Positions 41,185 to 52,660 of a DNA stretch of 64,000 nt are shown piece after piece (the stretch's first letter is position 1; each line of letters starts with the position of its first letter). The DNA lies in the NCBI RefSeq assembly GCF_040054535.1, contig NC_090787.1, forward strand, positions 15,659,501 to 15,723,500. Reading direction: 5' to 3'. Both the position numbers and the translations under genes were made by a program. The stretch comes from Antennarius striatus (lineage: Eukaryota; Chordata; Actinopteri; Lophiiformes; Antennariidae). The notes beneath the pieces were generated by a model, which made no database searches, was not told the origin of the DNA, and worked only from the letters and a program-made list of their open reading frames with translations.

Positions 41185-44100
41185 ATATATACAAAGACAC
41201 AAAGATAGAGAAGAGGGGCGTTAATAAGTGTCACAAAGCAGCACTTGGTTCCTTGTGATTAGCAGTTTTGTAACTTGTTGAACTTTTTCTTGGCTAGCCT
41301 GTTGGAAATATTCTATAATGAGCAAACAAAAGATCAAGTTACAAAGGGATGGAAATATCAACAACAGGAAATGAGAGTGAATAATTGTCTGTGGAAAAAA
41401 AAAAAGTTTTCAAGAAACACTACAAACAAAGAAGAAACAGGATTTTGGTGCTGGCAGTTTGGTTGTAGTCCAGTAGTCATAATCATTCCTGTCTTTATTC
41501 TTTGCTCCCACAGCTCTGTCACGGAAAATAATGCTGTTAGAAACATCCCAACTGTTTCAGTCTTCAGCATTGTCTTGTTAAATCAACATTATAGACTTTA
41601 GCTTCATGCTTTACCTTCTTTTGTAAATGGACTATGGTCAGCTTTCTCTTCTCGAGCCGAGGCTGGGAACTCCTGGTGAATGTTAGTGTGTCGTCACGCC
41701 TCAATAAACAGGCAGACTGTAAAAGATGGTGTCACAGAACAGGGATTAGGAAGCATTTATATAAACGGATGTGTTTTAAAAAATCATCCTAAAATATGCT
41801 TGGACTTTGTAGAATGAGGCCATATATAAAATTTCAAATGAGTCAGAAAAATAACAATAAAGATGTATGATCTTATTGGTAGCACAGAAGCACTATTAGT
41901 GAATAATTAATAATTTAGGTCTTAATCTGAATCATCACCAATCTTTAATCACCTCTGGGATACGCTTGGATCCATCTTTGGTGAAAATTTCATGCAAATC
42001 TGTCCACTAGTTTTTGTATCATTCTGCTAAAAGACAAGCAAACCAAACACATCACGTAATATGTACATAATATTTAATTTGATTAGATGAAATCTGTAGT
42101 ATGTGAAAAAAATGTGACTGCAAAACAAAGGATATTTCACAATACATAGAATTTACGACAACTTTAAGTGATGACAATTATTCATCCACTGTTAGTGACT
42201 TGACGTTCTACTAAATATCTTGGACAGCTCTTAAGTACTTCATAGAAATGCTGGTGAGGAGCCAATAAACTAAATTAGTCCAGCCTAGTTTAAATGAATC
42301 AGGGAGTGGTTCAATAGTAAGGTAAATGACCATCATTTTTATTGTGTAATAATCTAATTGTAACATGTATTGATGTATTTTTATGCTTTATAAAACATTT
42401 ATGTCTGAATTTTGGGGGGCTTGTGTATATGTTTTACACTGGATTTTACTGGTGCGTTTAATGAACTATGCATTAATGTCACCTTTTTCAAATAACAAAA
42501 CCAAGACAGTGCGTGAACTCACATCTGTAACGTAGCTGATTTTATGGTTGTTTCCCCGATGGTGTGTGGTTTTCCCTGCTTTGCGGTCAGGTAAACTTGG
42601 TAGGATGCTGTGATGATTGGTTTGTTGATGGGTACAAAGCCAAGAGCAGCCAGAGTAGCCTTTTTGTCATATCTGGCTCTCTTCGCCTTGAATTCAGCAA
42701 GCACAGTGATTCGTGTACGTTCGGCAAAGGACAAGACAAAACACCGATATGTCGGTTGGGTTCGATCGAACCCTCGATCGAACCCAGGTTAAGAACCACT
42801 GTTCTTAGTATAGAATCTATATTCTCAAACCAGTGGAGAGTTACCAGTCTCTTTATATCAGTAACAGAGTCAATGGAGTTTATTTTTCCAGCACCATTCA
42901 GATACAAGGCACTTGAAGGTGCTTCACAGAGGCATAGAGCGAATTACAAATAGGACATTAAGAGCATAAAAAAGAAATAATATGTTAAGAGCATGTGAGA
43001 CCAATAACAATGAAACATTGGAATGGAGCTGAATTGCAAACAAAAGAAGCTAAAATAAATACACAAACACAAAAAGGGAGGAGAGGTTATTCCAGGGGAA
43101 ATGGATGAAGATGCATTTTTGAAGTTTTGTGAAAGATGTCGTAAACAATGACAGTAATACCTGCTTTAAATGAGCTAGTTTGAGCTGACCTAAGCTATCT
43201 CATTCTACAGTTTAGGAGAGTAGAAACTGAAAGATGCTTCAGCTTTCAGAGCATTAATTTTGATTGAACGTGCCTTTAATGTGAAAGCAGAATGGGCTTT
43301 TGATTCCACAGAGAACTAACGTACTGTATGTGTTTTGAAATGTGGAGGGTGTTGACCACATTGTGGTCTGTCACTAGCGGATAACAGCACAGCCTTGTGG
43401 TTGAAATCAATGGCCTGAAAATGCTTCATTTCTTTCAGGAGGTGCAGAGCAAGAGCAAAGTGTGTGCCAATGTGTTCTGTGGTGCTGGCAGAGAGTGTGC
43501 TGTTAATGAGAAGGGCCAGCCCAGCTGTCTGTGCATAGAGGTGAGTGTTGGATTTGCGGAAACCAATCGACATTACTTCTACACAAAATCGGGTGCAAAT
43601 GTTTGTTTTTTTTCAAAAGGTTTTTGAGTTCAAACTTCTTTGTCCTCCTCTTTTCTCCCTCTCTCTGTACAGACGTGCAAACCACACAAAAGGTCAGTGT
43701 GTGGCAGCAACGGTAAGACCTACAGGAACCACTGCGAGCTCCACAGGGACGCTTGTCTGACTGGCCTGAAGATTCAGGTTGCCCACGATGGACACTGCCA
43801 GGGTACGAGCAGCAGAACACAATACAACCTCACCACAGGGCTCGTCATTAGCTTTTATCTTCCTCAAAAAATGGACTGCACCCATTGGGAATACACGTTT
43901 TTAAATATATATTCTACGGCTGCACAACATAGCTGGAATACGGTGTTCGGGCTCTGACCTCATCAGCGCCCTGCAGATATATCTATCCACAGATAAGGGT
44001 GAGGGATGAGCAGGCAGTAACATGTGTGGGGAGCAGCAGAGGCATTGACAGGCAGAGGGACAGATGGGGGGATTCTTGCAGCTAAATGCACCACGAAATT

Positions 44101-47100
44101 ATGAGAGTTTGTAGATGACTGAGGGGAATGAGGCATGTCATATGTTCATATAGCAGTGGAGCTAGAGCTGACAGCATGAGCTAACTCACAGCTCCATGTA
44201 TGACAATCGTCCTTCTCCTGCTCACTAGCTATCAACTGCTTTTCACACGATTTCTTTTAAAACACCATTAAAATAATCTCTAGGTGTGTTCAAGGCGTAT
44301 AAGATATTATAGTTAATTATACGGGTATTTTTAAATCCTCTACACTCATTCAGAAATGTAATCACTACAGACTTTTAAAAATGTCATTCAAGCAATTTTA
44401 TGCTAATTAATACCACTGGATTCTGCTTCCTTACTGCAATAATGTGATTCAGTGTGACAGCAGCACACATGCAGCTGGCAGCATTTTGTTGTCTGCATAT
44501 CTGGGGCTTAAACTGTTTGTACCCCCCAAAAAATGAGGGTGTCTGCTGAATCTTAACACTGATCCAAAACCAATGCTTTCTAGTAGTGCATCCTAATTCC
44601 TTAGTATAGTGTAGGCGTTTCTAGCCACATCATTGCCCAGTGTGAAAGCTCTACAGTTAATTCTCAAAGCATAACTTTCTGACAACACTAAATCATGACG
44701 CAGGGCAGTTTTCCTCAAGGCGTATGTTCAAGTATTAGATTAAATTCTCACTAAATTGTGATCTGAAGCAGGTGAGGGTGAAAAGTTCAAGTAGATGTTT
44801 AGATACTAGCTGCAGCGAATTTCTATGATTACTGTGTGACTGAACTGTTGACCTGGAATGTGAGTTGACAGCATTGATAATAAACCATAAAAGGCTAGCC
44901 ACACTGCTGGCCTTGACCTACAGTATCTATGTATGCATCTGTTTGTAGTGGTGTCTAAAGGGCTTTCTAATATTGTGCTGTGGCACACTGAACATTATGC
45001 AGAAAAGCCAGCCATTGAAATTGTTCTATATTCATATATAATAATTAATAGTTCAGGACTTTGACCAAGTGCACAGTTACAGCAAAGTTTGTATCTGTTA
45101 TCCACATCAGTCAATTCTGTTTGATTCTTTTAACCTTACATTTTGTCTGATTTCTCATTTTTAATCTTTTGTAGAGAAGAAAACTGAGCAGGCAGCTGCC
45201 AGCCCAGGTGAGACTATTTAGACTCTTTAAAGTGTTCATAATCGTTCAAATGAGATGTTGAATATTTTGCGATTGAATTTATCAATAAATCTTACCTTTT
45301 TGAGATCAGAAAAAAAATCACAGTATACCAAATTACACAAATGAAACAAGAGATTGCTGTAAAACTTTTCACAATACAGTTAGGTTTTGTATGTAGATGT
45401 GCTTAGTAATTATTTTATAATTTAATGAAAAGCTATAATGAACCTGTTAACATTGATCTAAACTCAGAAGGACAGGGATCACTTGGGAAAGAGTTCACAA
45501 GATAAACAGACAGATAGTACTCTTTAGTTTACTTATTAAACCTGCTGACCTCTGGAAATGCTCCAATTGTTGCAGTGGTATGCTACGCTGCTGACCGCAA
45601 TGAGCTGAGGAGCCGTGTGATCCAGTGGCTGCAGACTGAGGTGGTGCCAGATGGCTGGTTTGTCAAGGGATCCAACATGTCTGACATCCTGCTCAAATAT
45701 TTTAAGGTGGGCTTCTCTGGTGCGCTGCACAAGTACTCAATAGAGCTTGATCTCCATTAAAACAAATATTGATGGTCCTTTGATTTGGTTCCAAAACAGT
45801 TTTCAGATTACCACATTTTTGTCTGGTGTTTCATACCATAAAATCATACTGTAAAATTTATTGAAGCGATTCTCAGTCATAGATGTCCAGCGATCACCTG
45901 GTATAGGGCCATCAAAAAACAAATCTATGTTGCACTTTTGGATCACGAGGGCCACGAGACGCCTAGTTGTAAAGCGTCAGACAGTTGACTAATGAGCACA
46001 AACAAGCAGAAGAAGACAGCTGCTAGACTGGAGCAGAAGTTTTGAATGGGCACGTAAAGCGAAAGTAATGTCGAGCCCACCAAAAAGCAAAATTTTTGTG
46101 CAGGTACAATCCTAACTTCATTAAGTAGTACTTTGTGAATGGGGGCAACGAGGAAGCGCAGAGGGCTCAGTGTTCAGTGTGTCGAGTGTTGGCCAACGCT
46201 GTTAAATTAAGCACTGAACTTGTCAGAACTGAAGCAGCATCTAGAAACTAAACATCCAACGCTCGTCGGAAGGCTGGTGGAATTTTTTAAGAGAACCAAA
46301 GAAAAAAGATCTCTTGTGTCTGACTGGCAGCAATAATTGGAAAGCAAGCTGGTGGCATAGTTTCAAAATCCACTCACCATAACGGAGGAGTTGGTTTTGC
46401 CGGTCCCTGTGGATACGTGCTGTTAGATAATTAGAGAAGCTTCAAAGACATTGTGAGTCACAGTATCCTGGACGTGGCCTCAGACAGACAGAATCAACTC
46501 CTTGAAAGAATAAAGCGTAGCCCATGTCTCTCCTCGCAACTAGATGAGTCCACTGATATCACCAGTGGTGCACTGCTAATGCTGGGACAGTAGTTTTCCT
46601 GAGGACATGCTGTTTTTGTTGAGAGCTACCAACATGAGCTGCGTCTCAGGAACATTCCCGATGCGTTGATAACTACTTCACATAGAACTCTCTAGACTGG
46701 CAGAACTGTGTTGGGGTGTACAGTGATGGTCGCAGCATCAATAACTCGTAGACGTAATGGTGTTATCAGGCAGGAACTGCATCGTGCACCAGAAGCTATC
46801 GATCAATTCACCTAAGCTGCATGTTTTTGGAGGTGGGAGGAAGCCGGAGAAAGCTACACACTGTGCCACATCATGTTGTTTGTCTGAATGATCTACCACA
46901 GCTTCCAAACCCTTTGAAAGAAACAGTATTATCATGAGGTGTATGCCTAAATGTGCTAATGAATGTAATTTTTGTGCTTCTAAATCCATTTCTGCCCTGG
47001 TGTCACTTCATAATGACACAAAATAACCATGAACAAAATCATTGAACAGAAGTTTTGTCATGACATCCAGTGTGCTGTAGACAGACTTTATCAGAGACAT

Positions 47101-48374
47101 CGGTGACCTCACAAACACTGAAAGTGTGAAGTTGTATCTGTTGATGTCTCTGCAGTCGTACGACAACGGTGATTCTCAGTTGGACTCCTCAGAGCTGCTC
47201 AAGTTCATCCAGCACAACGAATCGGTCGTGGAGCTGCAGTCCTACGCAGACCAGGAGAGCAACAAGCTGCTCAGGTCAGTTCTATGCCCGTGCTTCCACG
47301 TACAGATCCATACCAATGGACTCTGGTGCTATTTTAAGGTACAGTGTAAAAGGTACAGTGTAAACAGTTGAACCAGATCTAGCCAGTGTAAACTTAACTG
47401 GAGGCCTCTTGTGGGAGCCCACAGCTCTGCCCACAGCTGTTCTTGGTCATTCTCTATGTTTTGACCTTGTCAGTGTTTTTAAATTGTTGTGTTTGTGTGT
47501 GTATGTGTGTGTTGGGGAAGAGCGGGGATGTTTTTTTGTGTAAACTGTTTTAATATTGTTTTTATGTAAAGCACTTTGGGCTACTTACTCTGTATGAATT
47601 CTGCTTCATAAATAATGTTTGATTCATTCTAATCCAAGCAAAGGAGATAATTTGCTGACTGAACAAATAACCTGATATATTATAATGACATAAAGTTCTG
47701 AGTGCTATTGGCCAACAAACCCACTGAACCCACCGCCACCCTTGGTCTGGAGATGATAAGCAAGAGATTAATTTGGGAGATTGATTAGGTTTGAAACAAT
47801 TTTGTCCTGTACTGCCAGCATCAGGGAGGAGAACAGATTTGAACTTAATAATGCTGATTCAAATCGAGTCAAGTGTTTTTAACTACAAGAATAGTCAGAT
47901 GATGGAAAAAAGGGAGATAATTGTGAATGAATGAGTGCCAGTCAGCTTCACACAGTATTATTTTCTCTAGCATTTTACTGACACTTTACAGAGAGGCCTT
48001 CATTTTTATTTTGTGTTTGTATGTATTGCTGTGCTTCCCAGGAGCCTGTGTGTAGATGCCCTCATTGAACTCTCCGATGAGAATGCTGACTGGAAGCTCA
48101 GTTTTGACGAGTTCCTCAACTGTCTGAAGCCTGGCTTCAACCCCCCAGAGAAGAGTGAGATTCAGATGATATTTCTATATTCATGCTAATGTGACATATG
48201 AATACACAGCAGTCGATAAAGAATATAGATGCGCTGAACTGAGTTTGGACCAACAAACGCTGAAAAAAAAAAAAATCCTCTGTTGGCTTGGTCAGCTGAT
48301 TTTTTTGTGTATCTGGGATAAAGGGCACAGGAAGTGAAGAAAAACACTGCGAAAACACTGAAGGCTGGAGCTCC

Positions 48375-48440
<66 letters not shown>

Positions 48441-51400
48441 GGCAGACACTGAGGCTGAAAGCATGTTAAAGGTTTTAATTAGTTGGATAAAAACAGGGAC
48501 GACGGGTACAGGATAGAAAAGGAGAAATAACACGTGAAACTCAAAGAGCTCTGAGGAGCCAGAGAATAACTCCTGAAGGGTCCAACAACAAACTGCTGAG
48601 GACTGGTTGAGTGATCTGGTTATTGAACTGTGCAGGTCACTGATTTGTTCGGATAGTGTGAGCTGCAGGTGTGTGAACGTGGAAGCACGAGCCAAAAGTG
48701 GGTCAGCCCTGCACACCCTTAGACCACCAGGGATGAACAACACTGATAAAAAACAAGCAGGGGGGAGGAATAGCAGGAGAAACACACAAAACACCAATAC
48801 TCGCAAGTCCGAACACCCAGTCTGGCTGGCTTTTTCAGATGAATGTTGTGTAGTTACTTGCTTATAGAAAGCAGTACTTTACTTTGAAGCTTGTGTGTAT
48901 TAAAGTAATGACACACATCTCAAAGCATTTTGGAAATGTTTTGTATGTATTTATTTAATTTAATTTTTGACGCAAGTTTCCCAAAGTAGGCATTTTCAAA
49001 TATGCTGACTCCTTACTAGTTAGCAAGGTGATATATGAATTATATGGTATTTTTAATCTTTGTCATCTGAAATTAGTTATAGTGCAGTCTCTGCATGCTA
49101 TGATCCAAAGTTAGTAGGTTGTTTTGTGTTCTTCTGCAGAATGTGCCTTGGAGGATGAGACATATGAGGATGGAGCAGAGACCCAGGTGGAGTGTAACCG
49201 CTGTGTTTGTGCCTGTGGCAACTGGGTCTGCACTGCCATGACCTGCACCGGTAAGTTAAACAATCTGAAATTATATAAATGATCTCAGTGCTTAAAAGCT
49301 TGTACACATTACTGTGAATGCTCCGTGACTGTTTTTGATTATTTCACAATGGGTCCAGATAAAACGGCAGCTGTGGATGACTCAACAGACGTGGGAGCAG
49401 AGATGACTGAGGAGGAGTGGAATCTTCGTGTGGCTGAACTCAACAAGCACCAGGTACTCTATACAAAACTGTCTTGTCCAAAAAAATCATTTACCTCAGT
49501 AAGAGTCAGACGTTCCTCACAGAATCACCTCATCAAAATCACAGCCTTTCTTTTTTTGAAAAGCTGCTGAAGGGATTTTACTTGGATATTAGCTACATAA
49601 AATGTTACTGACATACGGCCCAACTTTCTGCTTTTACAATCCTTCAGCTTGTAATTGTCATTACTTTTATATTTTTTGGACTAGGAGCCTTTTGAAACAA
49701 AATGTTCAGCCAACACAAACATTTCACCGCTGTTTAGTGTTGACTGTGTACCAACCAAACGAAACTAGGTGATGGAGCATACAAGCAGCTTTATGGCTTG
49801 TAGCTCAAGAGATGGAAAAAATAAATCAAAGTCCTCAGTGTCAATGTCCAGATTTGATTTTCCGCTCCCAATTAAAAAGAGTTGGTTCACTCAGTAAAAT
49901 ATTAATGAAACACAACGTGTTCTTGTTCTAGTCGGTTTCCTCTTTACTTGATAACAGTACAAAGCAAATATTTTTAAAATCAGACCTGATTCTCTCTTTT
50001 TTTTTTGTAAACACATAATATTCTAACATGTATGTCAGAACGTGCACGAGAGTATCACGAGTGTGAAAGGGGCAATGTCTAAAGGCTCAGTCATTCAAAA
50101 GCAAAGAAGAGGACAGGTTCACCACACTGTGAGAATCTGCGAGAGCAAATATTCTGACCGCTTCCCAACATTAATCAATGAACAATTTCGAAGAATGTTA
50201 TCAAATTGTGATCCCAATCCACAGTCATAGAGTCATAGAGTTTTTGACGACCTTACACCGCTGGGAACAAACAGGATAATTTACTATAATTTTACTTTAA
50301 ACCTTGTTTTTACCGATCAAATTAACTTAAATGTGAAAAAAATAATTAAGCAATCCTGTTGCAGCATCAAAAGGAGTTATTGCATGGCTGATATTAATTT
50401 ATCTCAAGTGATGTAATCTAAGTCGGTGTCAAGATGAGGCTGATGACCACATGTTTGAAAATGAAAAACAAATCTCTATTAATCAAAAAAAAGAAAAATA
50501 TTGAAAAGAAAAAAATATTACCAAACTGTAAACCACTCTTCATCTCTGTTCAAGGCTAGGCTAGGCTACATTAGCTGCCACTAGCAACACTTCAAATCAA
50601 TCAAATCTCAGACTAAACTGTAAGAAGTTGAGTTACATTGTTCATAGTGGCAGCATTGTCAAGATGATGTGTTTCTGCTGCATTGGGTTTGATTTATGCT
50701 ACTACTAATGAAATGACTGAGACACAGTCATCAGTTTATACTCACTAATCTTTTTTTTTCCAAAATCTGTTTCTGGATTCAACAAACTTTACATAAATAT
50801 GAATTTTATTCAAATCATTTCTCTTCACATTCTTAATCTCATACTTATTTTTTTGTTTTTTTTATGTAGACTTTGAATATATTTTGTCTAGAGCATGTAT
50901 TATCACACCTTCATTGCCCATTTTGGTTGTTCTTTATATCTAAAACTATGAGTTGAAGGTGATTCTGAATGGTAGCCATCATTTCCACAGCATATATCCA
51001 AAACCACAGACACAACCCTAGCTTCAAAAAGGCGTGGAGGGTATGCTGCATAGGGGTGTGTTGGTTGTACAGTTTCTTTGTGGGCTTGGGGGATGGGTTG
51101 TCTTGAATAGGCTCTTGCTTTCGATTCTCCATCATGAGCGCAACATATTTTAGGAGTGTAATGCTGAATCAAATCAGAACCCAGTTATTCATTATCTGGT
51201 ATTATCTAGTAAATTGACATGCCTCCAAAAATGGCTAAAAGAGGCTGGGTACTACTGCCAGTTCACTGGTAATTAAATGAATACTTGCTTATATGAGGAT
51301 AACAAGGTAGAACTAGGGCTCTGGCTTGAGGCCATGGCTGAGTCAGCAAGGTCATGTACTCTGTACTCCAGAAAGGCAGCCCATAATAGACTGCAAACAA

Positions 51401-51673
51401 ATGAGGCTCTGTAGGTTCAAGTTCTTTGTACCAAGCTGAATGCTTCAGTGATGGGGACCTTGCTTCCAAATGCAACATGGCTGTTAATGAATAAAGCATT
51501 CATAAATATTACACGTGTAATTTCAAAAATAATGACTTAAACATGCCTTTTCAAATAAGTACTTGTATTTTTATTAATGTTGTGCAATATTCTTTCTTCT
51601 GTGTCTCGCTGTCTCTATTGCCTAACTATAGGAAACAGTTGAGAAGATGAAGAGCAGTACAAAAGAGGCCTAA
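29564..51673 (+). CDS. fstl1: Follistatin-like protein 1 (ten coding exons, 310 residues)
   Basis: The spliced product is a secreted glycoprotein of the SPARC family that modulates BMP/TGF-beta signalling and acts in development and inflammation. Coding exons: 29564-29620, 43439-43540, 43673-43802, 45175-45207, 45576-45706, 47156-47274, 48042-48154, 49140-49250, 49359-49453 and 51632-51673, total 933 bases including the stop. All have GT-AG borders and continuous phase. Order of parts: signal peptide (about 1-18), follistatin-type Cys-rich segment (28-52), Kazal domain (54-95), acidic linker, EF-hand pair (about 108-225), von Willebrand C domain (230-265), basic tail. N141 and N172 are sequons at positions matching the human protein. 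The EF loop starts with Tyr153 where an acidic residue is expected, in line with reports that FSTL1 does not bind calcium there. Length is close to the human 308. Confidence 0.97.
30182..30205. repeat. Poly(A) run, 24 bp
   Basis: An uninterrupted run of A flanked by AGC; other shorter A runs stand at 30110-30120. Could be the tail of an old retroposon, but no body was recognised. Confidence 0.8.
30831..30942. repeat. (CA)n microsatellite in fstl1 intron
   Basis: About 55 CA units with two TA substitutions near the left end. Confidence 0.96.
32122..32141. repeat. 20-bp perfect palindrome in fstl1 intron
   Basis: GGAGAATGTG followed directly by its reverse complement. No loop, no further arm extension. 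Could be a chance or a dimeric transcription-factor site; nothing else around it helps to decide. Confidence 0.7.
36835..36900 (+). mobile_element. tRNA-derived SINE head
   Basis: GTGGCACAGAGGTTGTCTAC, then CAGAAGGTTGTGGGTTCGATCC. The last 11 bases are a perfect box-B-like element, and a box-A-like element stands about 30 bases before. The body after about 36900 was not recognised, and the rest of a tRNA fold is poor, so a SINE is more likely than a tRNA gene. Confidence 0.5.
38940..39045 (+). repeat. Dispersed repeat matching 11640-11775
   Basis: GGTTGGCAGGGTTTGCAGGG, TTATTGATGCAACAA and CAATGCATTTTGG occur in the same order as on the minus strand at 11640-11775. Confidence 0.5.
41097..41182. 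repeat. CA/CACG compound microsatellite
   Basis: Runs of CA alternate with GCAC (CGCA) units, then pure CA to 41182. Confidence 0.95.
42519..42803 (-). pseudogene. hAT-Charlie-type transposon end with transposase fragment
   Basis: On the minus strand an end CAGTGGTTCTTAACCTGGG begins at about 42803, a typical hAT terminus. Further in, the frame 42734-42519 encodes [34 protein letters not shown] and [16 protein letters not shown]. This is the segment upstream of the catalytic core in hAT/ZBED-like transposases. The fragment stops before the catalytic region. A 13-bp inverted repeat stands just inside the end (42757-42786). Confidence 0.75.
43439..43540 (+). CDS. fstl1: fstl1 coding exon 2: follistatin-type segment
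   Basis: Residues 20-53, including [20 protein letters not shown] and SCLCIE with five cysteines. This region is nearly identical to mammalian FSTL1. Phase 0 at both ends. Confidence 0.97.
43673..43802 (+). CDS. fstl1: fstl1 coding exon 3: Kazal-type domain
   Basis: Residues 54-96, with the Kazal signature [20 protein letters not shown] and a closing DGHC. Ends in phase 1. In FSTL1 this domain is structural and is not known to inhibit proteases. Confidence 0.97.
45175..45207 (+). CDS. fstl1: fstl1 coding exon 4: 33-bp linker exon
   Basis: A micro-exon encoding [11 protein letters not shown] between the Kazal and EF-hand parts. Acceptor GTAG at 45171-45174, donor GTGAGA at 45208, phase 1 on both sides, so it could be skipped without a frameshift. 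Confidence 0.9.
45576..45706 (+). CDS. fstl1: fstl1 coding exon 5: start of the EF-hand region
   Basis: Residues 108-151, [20 protein letters not shown] through [14 protein letters not shown]. Contains the N-M-S sequon at N141. Confidence 0.97.
45866..46700 (+). pseudogene. Degenerate hAT-Charlie-type transposase relic in fstl1 intron
   Basis: A possible end GCGATTCTCAG at about 45866 is followed by disrupted coding sequence on the plus strand: [12 protein letters not shown] then EFFKRTKEK (BED zinc-finger context), [10 protein letters not shown], and in another frame [11 protein letters not shown]. The order and motifs fit hAT/ZBED-like transposases (KRHLETKHP, LDESTDV). Several stops and frameshifts make it dead. 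It lies between fstl1 coding exons 5 and 6. Confidence 0.75.
46795..46880 (-). mobile_element. tRNA-headed interspersed repeat, short fragment
   Basis: AATTCACCTAAGCTGCATGT, TTTTGGAGGTGGGAGGAAGC and CGGAGAAAG are the central segment of the repeat at 22262 in reverse orientation. It sits inside an fstl1 intron. Confidence 0.6.
47156..47274 (+). CDS. fstl1: fstl1 coding exon 6: EF-hand loop
   Basis: Residues 152-190, starting [17 protein letters not shown]. The 12-residue loop would be Y153-E164, with Tyr rather than Asp first. Includes the N-E-S sequon at N172. Ends in phase 2 within an Arg codon. Confidence 0.97.
47338..47640 (+). other. Intron sequence with a short tandem duplication and an L2-like tail
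   Basis: GGTACAGTGTAAA is duplicated in tandem at about 47338-47363. At 47560-47635, GTAAAGCACTTTGGGCTAC followed by CTTCATAAATAATGTTTGATTC resembles the 3' tail of a common L2-type repeat. Confidence 0.45.
48042..48154 (+). CDS. fstl1: fstl1 coding exon 7: second EF-hand-like segment
   Basis: Residues 191-228, [20 protein letters not shown] then [12 protein letters not shown]. Highly conserved with mammals. Ends in phase 1. Confidence 0.97.
48377..48437. repeat. (CA)n microsatellite in fstl1 intron
   Basis: About 30 CA units between coding exons 7 and 8. Confidence 0.95.
49140..49250 (+). CDS. fstl1: fstl1 coding exon 8: von Willebrand C-type domain
   Basis: Residues 229-265, [20 protein letters not shown] followed by [15 protein letters not shown]. 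The CxCxCGxWxC core is the VWC signature. Ends in phase 1. Confidence 0.97.
49359..49453 (+). CDS. fstl1: fstl1 coding exon 9
   Basis: Residues 266-297, [20 protein letters not shown] then [12 protein letters not shown]. It matches the human tail pattern (EEEMT..V.EL.KHQ). Donor GTACTC at 49454. Confidence 0.92.
49454..51631 (+). other. fstl1: Last fstl1 intron, 2.2 kb
   Basis: No gene or clear mobile element recognised. Contains a short tandem duplication (GTCATAGA) at about 50224-50240. Confidence 0.6.
51632..51673 (+). CDS. fstl1: fstl1 last coding exon
   Basis: Encodes [13 protein letters not shown] and TAA at 51671-51673. The human counterpart ends similarly (ETAEK...STKE.). Acceptor ATAG at 51628-51631. 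Confidence 0.93.
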   Translation, partial: ETVEKMKSSTKEA

Positions 51674-52660
51674 ACAAAGATGCAATGAAGGAGAGGATGT
51701 GCGTCGTCACCCTTCCTCCATACTTGATTTACCGTGCGGCCATGTGTTGTTATTAAACTGATTTTTTTCCATGTTTCTCTACTATGTTAATTATTGTACT
51801 TTTTTTAAAAACGTTGTCCAGTTGCAAAGTGTTTGTGTTGTAGTTTGTTAGGTTCAGGGACAAACCCTCATGTTCAGTATTGTTGTGTTTGACTGTATTA
51901 CTACGCTTCTTCACGCGCCCTGAGGATATTTTTACTACAATCATTCTAGTTTTACAGTTACTCTCAACAGAATATGGAAGTCAGTTTGTGAAGCTGAGGT
52001 GAGAAGCTACCAATGATTTTTTCACCATTTTGAGCTGCGGCAGTGAGTCACTACTGGACCACTTCTCTCTATTCTGTCTTGTTTTCTTCAGTTTATCACA
52101 AGCTTGAAATTTGTTTATATCTGACTGCTAGAATAGGCATTTTTTACAAATGTGTTTAGCTCTACTTACAGTATGTTATTGGCCTGATTTTGACCGTAAA
52201 CCTTTCCCATGTTATGCTCAGTTAAGTCTTTCTGCTGCTTTTCACATTTACACAGACATAGCAGCTGTTCTGTCACTGTTGCGCAGCACAAAAGCACCCA
52301 GGTGAGACCTAATCTGAATATAGCATGGTGAATACTGAAACCAAAGTCTTGATTTTTTGAATGATGTACAGAACTCTCCAGGTGAAGCATTGCGCTGGAC
52401 CCAGCAACAACACTATACCTGTACTTTCACAATCACCCTTGTCAGAAGGACTAGCCTCAGTGTCATCTAAAGTAGCTTAGATGCATCAATAAATTGGTGC
52501 ATATAAAGAGTGCGTGTGTGTTTATGTGTGTGACTGTTTTAATGTGTGTGATATTGAATTGTTATGCTGAGAGTAGTTTGGTTTGTTAAATGTCTTTATT
52601 TGTTAAAATCCTGTATCAGAATTGGGAGGTAAGAATAAAAAACAGTGCCTTAAACCTGCA
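51674..52660 (+). other. fstl1: fstl1 3' UTR
   Basis: About 1 kb of A/T-rich, non-coding sequence ending with AATAAA at 52634-52639. In primates this UTR carries miR-198. I saw no comparable hairpin here, though a small one could be missed by eye. Confidence 0.7.
52634..52639 (+). terminator. Poly(A) signal of fstl1
   Basis: AATAAA about 960 bp after the stop codon, with a GT-rich stretch upstream at about 52510-52555. First canonical hexamer after the stop in a good context. Confidence 0.6.

Larger units (their letters stand above)
29621..43438 (+). other. fstl1: fstl1 intron after the signal-peptide exon, 13.8 kb
   Basis: No other gene was recognised on either strand. It contains a poly(A) run (30182-30205), a CA array (30831-30942), a 20-bp perfect palindrome (32122-32141), a tRNA-like SINE head (36835-36890), the dispersed repeat at 38940-39045, a CA/CG-step array (41097-41182) and hAT-type sequence at 42519-42803. 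Near 42880-42960 the motif CAAGGCACTTGAAGGTGCTTCACAG resembles another repeat end. Confidence 0.8.

Noticed and set aside
48186..48806. 206-residue minus-strand frame in an fstl1 intron
   Set aside because: It runs through the CA array and has leucine/phenylalanine-rich low-complexity parts. No domain, and it lies antisense within an intron.
51674..52640. A microRNA equivalent to primate miR-198 in the fstl1 3' UTR
   Set aside because: I saw no extended hairpin there, and miR-198 is not expected outside primates.
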